This document shows, piece by piece, positions 14,873 to 20,198 of a stretch of 20,198 nucleotides of DNA. The stretch is from Gammaproteobacteria bacterium (GTDB lineage: Bacteria; Pseudomonadota; Gammaproteobacteria; JABABF01), in contig JABABF010000148.1 in assembly GCA_014238345.1 (NCBI GenBank), positions 1 to 20,198 of the forward strand. The letters run 5' to 3'. The notes beneath the pieces are model-generated. The model did not search any database. It worked only from the letters and a program-made list of their open reading frames with translations, and was not told where the DNA came from. The number at the start of each line of letters is the position of its first letter. The first letter of the stretch is position 1. The translations under genes and the position numbers were made by a program.

Positions 14873-15324
14873 CCCGCTGGCGCAACCTGACCGGGCCGCT
14901 CTAAATCCCAAGTATGTTCCCAGTCCAGCTGTAGCTCGCGCCGTAGAAAACGCCACACTCCCTGCTCACAGCGCATCTGATCCTGATAGCGAATACACAT
15001 GTCGTAGCGTTGTCGCCCGCCATCGCGGGCGCTGAAATGCAGGGCTATACAGTAGGTCTCACCGCTGGCAACATTCCCTTGCACATCAAGCAACTGGTTG
15101 TGAACCGCGTGGAAAGTGCGGTCAAAAAAAGTCCCTACTTGAGAGATCACCTCCACGATCTTAGCCCGCCCGCTGTGCTGTTGCTGCAGATAGGGTAGCG
15201 ACAATTCCGCATCTTCCGTGAACACCTCACCCAAGCGATCCATATCACACTGGTCGATAGCCGCAGCGTAGCGACAAGCCAAATCGCGCAAGGCAACGCG
15301 AGCACTCAGTTCACCAGTATCCAT
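14869..15324 (-). CDS. SnoaL_4 / bile-acid-dehydratase-like NTF2-fold protein
   Basis: This 151-aa protein belongs to the PF13577-like branch of the NTF2 fold (relatives include BaiE 7-alpha-dehydratase and scytalone dehydratase). It shows CRYAAAIDQCDMDRLGEVF at ~17-35, a central HAVHNQLLDVQG at ~72-83 and DMCIRYQDQMRCEQGVWRF near the end. Tyr19, Asp24 and His72 have the same spacing as Tyr30, Asp35 and His83 of BaiE as I recall them, so a lyase or isomerase role is possible; the fourth BaiE residue (Asp106) is not clearly matched. Function is unknown. It starts 205 nt after the fbiC stop, on the same strand as the F420 operon, and its stop overlaps ung in a GTGA. Confidence 0.78.
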   Translation of the reverse strand: MDTGELSARVALRDLACRYAAAIDQCDMDRLGEVFTEDAELSLPYLQQQHSGRAKIVEVISQVGTFFDRTFHAVHNQLLDVQGNVASGETYCIALHFSARDGGRQRYDMCIRYQDQMRCEQGVWRFLRRELQLDWEHTWDLERPGQVAPAG

Positions 15325-15528
15325 CGTGTCATGTCACTCTCGCTCTGCCCCTAATGGATCAAGCAATATCTTACACTCTTTGGATCCTTGGACGGCTTTC
15401 GGGGCTTCGTGTTGATTCTCTACCAAAGGAATCATCATGGGCAACCCATATCCATCGGTTGACTCGCCACCAGCGCCACCACATCCTGACTGCATCATGG
15501 CCAAGAATCTGGGACACCGCCTTAGCCC
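15325..15528. other. 204-bp spacer between fbiC and the SnoaL_4-like gene
   Basis: No convincing gene is seen here. The spacer contains a small perfect hairpin (ATGGG-TTG-CCCAT) without a following T-run, so no intrinsic terminator is supported. TAAGAT on the minus strand about 40 nt above the SnoaL_4-like start is a possible -10. It may separate the F420 operon from the SnoaL_4-ung pair, or lie inside one transcript. Confidence 0.4.
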
Positions 15529-17961
15529 TCAGGCGCGACGACGCACTGGGGAGCCACTGCCGCCACTGACTGCCAACAAAGACGGAGCCACCCGCGCCTG
15601 TGCAATGCGTTCGGCAGGGGCATCGGTGTAGCTGGTGGTGCGCACACGCGGGCTACGACCCAGCGAACTAATCCAGCGATCCAGCTCCAGCGGGGAGACT
15701 TCCTGACCGTGCTCGGCACCGGCGGCGCGGGTGATGCTCTCGTTCATCAACGTGCCGCCGAGATCATTGGCTCCGGCCTCCAAGCAGGCAGCTGTGCCCG
15801 CTTCGCCCAACTTCACCCACGAGGTCTGGATGTTGGGGATCAATGGATGCAATACCAAGCGCGATACCGCATGCACCAGCAATACCTCACGAAAAGTCGG
15901 CCCCGGTCGAGCGCCGCCGTGTCGGTAGATCGGAGCCTCTCGCGCCACAAAGGGCAGTGGCACAAACTCGCTGAAGCCACCGGTGTGCTGTTGCAAGCGG
16001 CGCAGGCGCAGCAGGTGGCGCGCCCAGTGCACGGGGCGCTCAATGTGCCCAAACATCATCGTCGCCGTGCTACGCAAACCCAAGCCGTGCGCCGTGCGCA
16101 TGACTTCCAGCCACTGCTCGGTACGTAGCTTGTCTGGACACAGCTGTTCACGCACCTCATCGTCGAGAATCTCGGCCGCTGTGCCGGGCAATGTGTCAAG
16201 ACCCGCCTCGCGTAGCGCACTGAGGAACTCCGCAAGGGGCAATCCCAGCGTCTGGGCACCTTGCCATACCTCAAGGGGCGAGAAAGCGTGCAAATGAATA
16301 TCCGGTGCTGCACGCTTGACGGTGCGGCAGATGTCCAGATAAGTGTCGCCGGTGTAATCCGGATGAATGCCGCCCTGCAGACACACCTCGGTGGCTCCGC
16401 GTCGCCAGGCCTCGACGACGCGTCGGGAGATCTCCTCCAAGCCGAGGTCATAGGGCGCGCCACGCAGCGATTGCGCGGTTCGCCCCCGCGAAAAAGCGCA
16501 GAACTTGCAGCCAAAATAACAGATGTTGGTGTAGTTGATATTGCGATTGACCACATAGCTGACGACATTTCCACAGGTCTCGGCACGCAGCGCATCGGCC
16601 GCTTGACACAGGTAGCTGAAATCTGCGCCACGGGCGGCAAACAGCCGACACACGGCCGCCTCGGGTAAATCGTGACCACTCTGGGCGGCGGAGACTGTAG
16701 CGCGCAGTGCGGGCTCGACTTGACTGGGCCACAGGCCGAGTTTGATGCTGCCATACACTGCCTGTGGCACGGGCAGACGCTCGCCAGCACGCCACTGTTC
16801 ATCGCGCACCAAACCATCGGCATCGAGCTGCTCTAACACCGCCGCCCGTAGCTGAGGGTCGAGCCAGCGCTCGGGTGCCATCGCGTAGCGGGGATGGACA
16901 GTGAGCCGCTCGCACAGCAGCTTGCCACTCAGCGCTGTCTCGTGCTCCAGTTGTTGCAAATGCGGCCACGGTGCCTCGGGGTTGACATAGTCAGGGGTTA
17001 CTGGCGACACACCACCCCAATCGCTGACACCCGCCCTCACCAATGGGGTCAAGTCACCGGGGCTCAAGTTGGGTGGCACCTGTATGGCGGTGTCGGGGCC
17101 AAATAGCAGACGCGCCAGCGACACCGTCCACAGCAGCTCTGACAGCGGTGGTTCCGGGGCAGCGGCCATCAGCGTATCGGGTTTGGCGCGGAAGTTTTGG
17201 ATGATCAACTCCTGCAGATGGCCGTAACGCTGATGGAGGCAGCGCAGAGCCAGCAGGGATTCGAGGCGCTCATGGCGGCTCTCGCCGATGCCGATCAGCA
17301 GGCCCGAGGTAAAGGGGACACCCTGCTCGCCTGCGCGGGCGATGGTGGCGAGGCGCCGAGCGGGCTCTTTGTCCGGCGAGCCGTAGTGCGGCATGCCCTT
17401 GCCACACAGCCGCTCAGAGCCCGATTCCAGCATCAATCCCATGGAGGGAGATACGCAGCGCAGCGCGGCGATCTCCTCGGCTTCTAAATTGCCCGCATTG
17501 ATGTGCGGCAACAGGCCGGTCTCCTTCCACACTGCCTCGGCGGCGTGGCGCACATAATCGATCGTGCTGGAAAAACCCATGTCCGCCAGTGCCTCGCGTG
17601 CTACCTGATAGCGCAGTTCAGGCTTTTCGCCCAGAGTGAATAGCGCCTCTCGGCAACCTGCCTGTGCACCGCGACGAGCCTCGGCCAACACTTCGTCTAG
17701 GGACATGTATGGTGCTGGCACGGAGCGGGGTGCAGTCGCAAAGGTGCAGTAGTGGCAGACATCGCGACACAGACGGGTCAGCGGCAGGAACAATTTGCGC
17801 GAATAGCTGATGCGGCGACCAAACCAAGAATCGCGTAACTGCGCGGCAGCAGGGGCTAAATCCGTTGGCGACTCAATGGCGGCGAGGCGCTGAGCCAACG
17901 ATTCATCAGGCAGCACTCCCTGCGCGGCGCAACGCAGTACTTGGCTGAGTGGATCAGTCAC
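15529..17961 (-). CDS. fbiC: FO synthase, fused CofG-CofH (7,8-didemethyl-8-hydroxy-5-deazariboflavin synthase)
   Basis: This enzyme makes the F420 chromophore FO from tyrosine and a ribityl-aminouracil in two radical-SAM steps. The ~810-aa product has both halves. The CofG part has C65-x3-C69-x2-C72 in LCRDVCHYC and LFLPLTRL just before it. The CofH part has C481-x3-C485-x2-C488 in NICYFGCKFCAFSRG. Both Fe-S clusters are intact, so the protein is probably active. The fused architecture is like actinobacterial FbiC; archaea usually have separate cofG and cofH. GTG 17961 overlaps the cofC stop by 8 nt and is preferred; GTG 17997 would add twelve residues and a longer overlap. It is the last certain gene of the F420 operon. 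Confidence 0.93.
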   Translation of the reverse strand: MTDPLSQVLRCAAQGVLPDESLAQRLAAIESPTDLAPAAAQLRDSWFGRRISYSRKLFLPLTRLCRDVCHYCTFATAPRSVPAPYMSLDEVLAEARRGAQAGCREALFTLGEKPELRYQVAREALADMGFSSTIDYVRHAAEAVWKETGLLPHINAGNLEAEEIAALRCVSPSMGLMLESGSERLCGKGMPHYGSPDKEPARRLATIARAGEQGVPFTSGLLIGIGESRHERLESLLALRCLHQRYGHLQELIIQNFRAKPDTLMAAAPEPPLSELLWTVSLARLLFGPDTAIQVPPNLSPGDLTPLVRAGVSDWGGVSPVTPDYVNPEAPWPHLQQLEHETALSGKLLCERLTVHPRYAMAPERWLDPQLRAAVLEQLDADGLVRDEQWRAGERLPVPQAVYGSIKLGLWPSQVEPALRATVSAAQSGHDLPEAAVCRLFAARGADFSYLCQAADALRAETCGNVVSYVVNRNINYTNICYFGCKFCAFSRGRTAQSLRGAPYDLGLEEISRRVVEAWRRGATEVCLQGGIHPDYTGDTYLDICRTVKRAAPDIHLHAFSPLEVWQGAQTLGLPLAEFLSALREAGLDTLPGTAAEILDDEVREQLCPDKLRTEQWLEVMRTAHGLGLRSTATMMFGHIERPVHWARHLLRLRRLQQHTGGFSEFVPLPFVAREAPIYRHGGARPGPTFREVLLVHAVSRLVLHPLIPNIQTSWVKLGEAGTAACLEAGANDLGGTLMNESITRAAGAEHGQEVSPLELDRWISSLGRSPRVRTTSYTDAPAERIAQARVAPSLLAVSGGSGSPVRRRA

Positions 17962-18631
17962 GGCGGTGGGAAGCGAGGCGCTCGGCGAGACCCGCACTGT
18001 GCATAAAACTCAGCGTGTGGGCGGCGGTGGTGGAGCGATGCCGCAACAGGCACAGATCTTCAGGGGTATCAATGTCCAAGCTAAAACCCGGTGAGCGCCA
18101 CCACAACGCCTCACTTGCGACATGGTTCGCCGCCATTATATGACGATGGGCGCTGCCCAATCCAAAGGTCGCAGGCAGCGCCGACGGCGGGCTGCACCAC
18201 AGCGCATTGGTGCCGCGTGCGTGGCGGTCGGCGGCGATGCCCACCGACGGGGTGCGCAGGGTGTTGCAGGCGGCGAGCAAACGGCTGCACTCTGCCGCTG
18301 TCAGCGCGGGCACATCGCCGGGCACCAGCAACATGGAGCGGGCAGCGCGATGCTCCAGCCACCGCGCCGCCGCCGCCGCCGCCCGGTTGAGGCCGCCGCC
18401 CGGGTCGTCGAGCAGCTGGGTACCATGCGCCTCGGCGATAGGGCGCAGTGTCCGATCTGAACAGACCACTAAGATCGGCACCGATAGCGGTGTCAATGCG
18501 GTGAGCACATCGGCCAACATGGCGGCGACCAAGTCCCCGCGCTCTGCCGGTGACAACAATCCGGCGAGACGCCGCTTGGCTTGTGGTGTCTCCTTGAGTG
18601 GCACCACCACCCAAGGGCGGTCATCAGTCAC
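17954..18631 (-). CDS. cofC: phospholactate/phosphoenolpyruvate guanylyltransferase of F420 biosynthesis
   Basis: CofC (FbiD) condenses GTP with a three-carbon phosphate (2-phospholactate in archaea, phosphoenolpyruvate in mycobacteria, 3-phosphoglycerate in Mycetohabitans) to the activated donor used by CofD. The 225-aa product has VVVPLKETPQAKRRLAGLL at ~8-26, DPGGGLNRAAAAAARW, PGDVPALTAAEC (the metal-binding loop), ARGTNALWCSPPSALPATFG and FSLDIDTPEDL, all family features. Which three-carbon substrate is used cannot be read from these motifs. ATG 18631 overlaps cofD in ATGA, and the 3' end overlaps fbiC. Confidence 0.93.
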   Translation of the reverse strand: MTDDRPWVVVPLKETPQAKRRLAGLLSPAERGDLVAAMLADVLTALTPLSVPILVVCSDRTLRPIAEAHGTQLLDDPGGGLNRAAAAAARWLEHRAARSMLLVPGDVPALTAAECSRLLAACNTLRTPSVGIAADRHARGTNALWCSPPSALPATFGLGSAHRHIMAANHVASEALWWRSPGFSLDIDTPEDLCLLRHRSTTAAHTLSFMHSAGLAERLASHRRD

Positions 18632-19587
18632 GCCCCGCCCGCCAGCTCAGCGGCAAAATCTAGCACCGCGGTGGCCAACTGGCGGCCGATGGCCGGAGTG
18701 AGCATCAGGATCTCGCTGAGTAGCGATTTGGGGCCGCCCTCAGCGGACAAGACATCGGCCTCGGCACCATCACTGCTATCGAGTACAAAGCCGTCGATCA
18801 GCCCGCTGTAATGGCGCGCCACCGCCGCCGCCCCCTCACCGATCCCCAGCTGCGTCATCAAGGCTGCCGCTGGGCCCTTGACCGCGCAGCCAGCGATAAT
18901 CGGGCTGACCGCCACCACTGGTACCGGACTCTGCCGCAACGCCTCGCGCACTCCGGGCAACGCTAAAATCGGATCGATGCTCAGCAAGGGATTGGATGGG
19001 CACAGCACTACCGCCGACAGCGAGCCGTCACGCAATGGCGCAAACCAAGTCGGGTGTGGAGCAGCTCGCTCAGCGCCCTGATACTCCAATGCTAAGACCT
19101 GCGGAGCGCAGGCTTCGCGCACAAAATACTGCTGGAAAGACAGTGTGCCACGCTCGGTGTGTAGTCGGGTATGCACGGGGTCGTCACTCATCGGCAGTAT
19201 CTGCGCAGTGATGCCCAATTGCCGACACAGCCGCTCGGTAACAACCGACAACGGCTCACCAGTCGCAAGCGCCGCGCCACGCAATACATGGGTCGCCAGA
19301 TCTTGATCCCCCAGCTCAAACCAGTCCGCACCGCCCAGACGCCGCAACGCTGTCATGAAACCGCTACCATCATCGGCCAGTCCCCAACCCCGACCCGGAG
19401 GAGCCAACCCCGCCAAGTTGTACATCATCGTGTCAAGATCTGGGCAGATCGGCAGACCCAGATGCTCAAAATCATCGGCCGTGTTGACCGCGATGAGCAA
19501 CTGCCCAGGAGGCAACACAGCGGCTAGACCCGCGCAGAGACGTGCCCCGCCGACACCGCCGGACAGTGCCAACACTGTGCCTTTCAT
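18628..19587 (-). CDS. cofD: 2-phospho-L-lactate (or PEP) transferase of F420 biosynthesis
   Basis: CofD (FbiA) joins FO to the activated three-carbon phosphate, giving F420-0 or its dehydro form. The 319-aa product begins LALSGGVGGARLCAGLAAVL, the nucleotide-binding start of the family, followed by NTADDFEHLGLPICPDLDTMMY and NLAGL, the FO- and metal-binding region. PSNPLLSIDPIL and a middle segment SPIIAGCAVKGPAAAL are also typical. Length fits the family (~310-330). ATG 19587 overlaps the cofE stop in ATGA. No catalytic residue looks lost. Confidence 0.95.
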   Translation of the reverse strand: MKGTVLALSGGVGGARLCAGLAAVLPPGQLLIAVNTADDFEHLGLPICPDLDTMMYNLAGLAPPGRGWGLADDGSGFMTALRRLGGADWFELGDQDLATHVLRGAALATGEPLSVVTERLCRQLGITAQILPMSDDPVHTRLHTERGTLSFQQYFVREACAPQVLALEYQGAERAAPHPTWFAPLRDGSLSAVVLCPSNPLLSIDPILALPGVREALRQSPVPVVAVSPIIAGCAVKGPAAALMTQLGIGEGAAAVARHYSGLIDGFVLDSSDGAEADVLSAEGGPKSLLSEILMLTPAIGRQLATAVLDFAAELAGGA

Positions 19588-20198
19588 CGGAAGAGATCCT
19601 CAGCTGCCGGACGCGGCAGTACCGTGGCGGGAGTATCGCCGGGCGGTAGCGCCAAGCCGCTGATCAATACCGCAGGCAGACCCTCCCCAGCCTCGCCCAT
19701 CAATAGCCCTGCCGCAGCTGCCAGCTGATCGGCTAAAGCAATCTCAGTAACTTGCAGAGTGCGCCCCGCCAAATCGCGCTCACCGATGCGATCCCACAAC
19801 GCGACGAGACCAGCACAGCCGATGGCCAGCGACACCACCCCACGGCGAAAGGCGCGCCCGGCGCTGTCGCTGATGATCACAGCGGGAGCAATACCATAGG
19901 TAGCGGCGAGGCGCTCGCGCAGAGTGTGCGCACTGGCATCTGGATCGATCGGCAACAGTAGCGCTACTGGCTCATCACTCGACTCGAGATTGGACTGATC
20001 AATGCCAGCATTGGCATGGATGAGACCCAAGCGATGCTCGACAATCAAGCGACCAGGAGCGGCGCGCAACACCGTGCGAGACTCGCGCAGCACCAACTCT
20101 ACCAGCCGCGCATCCTTGTTTGTCTGCGCCGCCAAGGACACTGCGCGTGGCGATGGTGACACCGAGGCCAGCGGCACCAGCCGCCCCTCGGCCTTGGA
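19584..20198 (-). CDS. cofE: F420-0:gamma-glutamyl ligase (partial, lacks N-terminus at window edge)
   Basis: CofE adds L-glutamate residues to F420-0 with GTP. The visible 204 residues run from SKAEGRLVPLASVSP, open to the window edge, to the stop. They include HANAGIDQSNLES, SDSAGRAFRRGVVSLAIGCAG and ALADQLAAAAGLLMGEAGEGLPAV, which match CofE in order. About 45-50 N-terminal residues are likely missing beyond the edge. The protein ends after the CofE domain, so it does not carry the C-terminal nitroreductase-like domain of mycobacterial FbiB, which reduces dehydro-F420-0. It is upstream of cofD in the same run and is the first cof gene visible; the operon promoter lies outside. Confidence 0.9.
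   Translation of the reverse strand, partial: SKAEGRLVPLASVSPSPRAVSLAAQTNKDARLVELVLRESRTVLRAAPGRLIVEHRLGLIHANAGIDQSNLESSDEPVALLLPIDPDASAHTLRERLAATYGIAPAVIISDSAGRAFRRGVVSLAIGCAGLVALWDRIGERDLAGRTLQVTEIALADQLAAAAGLLMGEAGEGLPAVLISGLALPPGDTPATVLPRPAAEDLFR

Noticed and set aside
14873..14956. N-terminal extension of Ung
   Set aside because: It lies inside the upstream SnoaL_4-like gene; the GTGA junction and alignment with E. coli Ung support the start at 14872.
15420..15450. Possible intrinsic terminator after fbiC (ATGGG-TTG-CCCAT)
   Set aside because: The stem is only 5 bp and is not followed by a T-run on the minus strand.
15437..15631. Small plus-strand frame of 64 codons with a weak AAAGGA upstream
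   Set aside because: It runs into the 3' end of fbiC on the opposite strand, has Pro/Arg-rich composition typical of a shadow frame, and matches no family I recognise.
16056..16823. Minus-strand open frame of 255 codons
   Set aside because: It lies wholly inside the CofH part of fbiC in another frame; its Cys/Arg-rich composition reflects the GC-rich codon pattern of fbiC.
1..20198. CRISPR arrays, tRNA or rRNA genes, insertion sequences
   Set aside because: No regularly spaced repeats, cloverleaf-like segments, rRNA blocks or transposase motifs were seen; the sequence is nearly fully explained by the listed genes.

Overview
The window looks like a chromosomal segment of a moderately GC-rich (clearly above 50%, by eye) aerobic gammaproteobacterium. 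The core blocks have gammaproteobacterial gene order: sdhE diverging from ygfZ, and rseC-lepA-lepB-rnc-era-recO-acpS in a run. Mpl, Era, RNase III and Ung are also of the expected type. There are no insertion sequences, tRNAs, rRNAs or CRISPR arrays, and 22 protein genes fill almost all of the sequence, many joined by ATGA/GTGA overlaps.

Layout. (1) 1-445, minus: the start of a PPi-type phosphofructokinase gene, leaving the window on the left. (2) 514-5040, plus: mpl (peptidoglycan recycling), a 12-TM MMPL/RND transporter with an odd acidic DDF-repeat segment, and a LON substrate-binding-domain protein, all overlapping. (3) 5074-6963: two coupled NTF2-fold genes on the minus strand, the first of which keeps the catalytic residues of ketosteroid isomerase, divergent from a luciferase-like (LLM) F420-type oxidoreductase on the plus strand. 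(4) 6972-13038, minus: sdhE-rseC-lepA-lepB-rnc-era-recO-acpS, a shortened version of the familiar locus, lacking nadB, rpoE/algU, mucA, mucB and mucD between sdhE and lepA, and lacking pdxJ between recO and acpS. (5) 13146-14186, plus: ygfZ. (6) 14165-15324, minus: ung and a SnoaL_4/BaiE-like NTF2-fold gene. (7) 15529-20198, minus: a tightly overlapping coenzyme F420 operon, cofE (cut by the right edge)-cofD-cofC-fbiC (a fused cofG/cofH).

The central observation is an essentially complete F420 biosynthesis operon in a gammaproteobacterial housekeeping context, about 9 kb from a likely F420 user (the LLM protein) that is divergent from a probable ketosteroid isomerase. F420 is rare and patchy in Proteobacteria. 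The operon also mixes architectures: FO synthase is fused as in Actinobacteria, but the gamma-glutamyl ligase is a stand-alone CofE without the nitroreductase-like domain of mycobacterial FbiB. I infer an F420-linked pathway acting on steroid-like or polycyclic substrates. The substrate is not proven by sequence.

Smaller points are substitutions at conserved active-site positions in Ung (QDPYH read as QDRYH) and RNase III (the usual metal-binding Asp is Asn), and a 13-bp tandem duplication next to a C7 run at the start of ygfZ.
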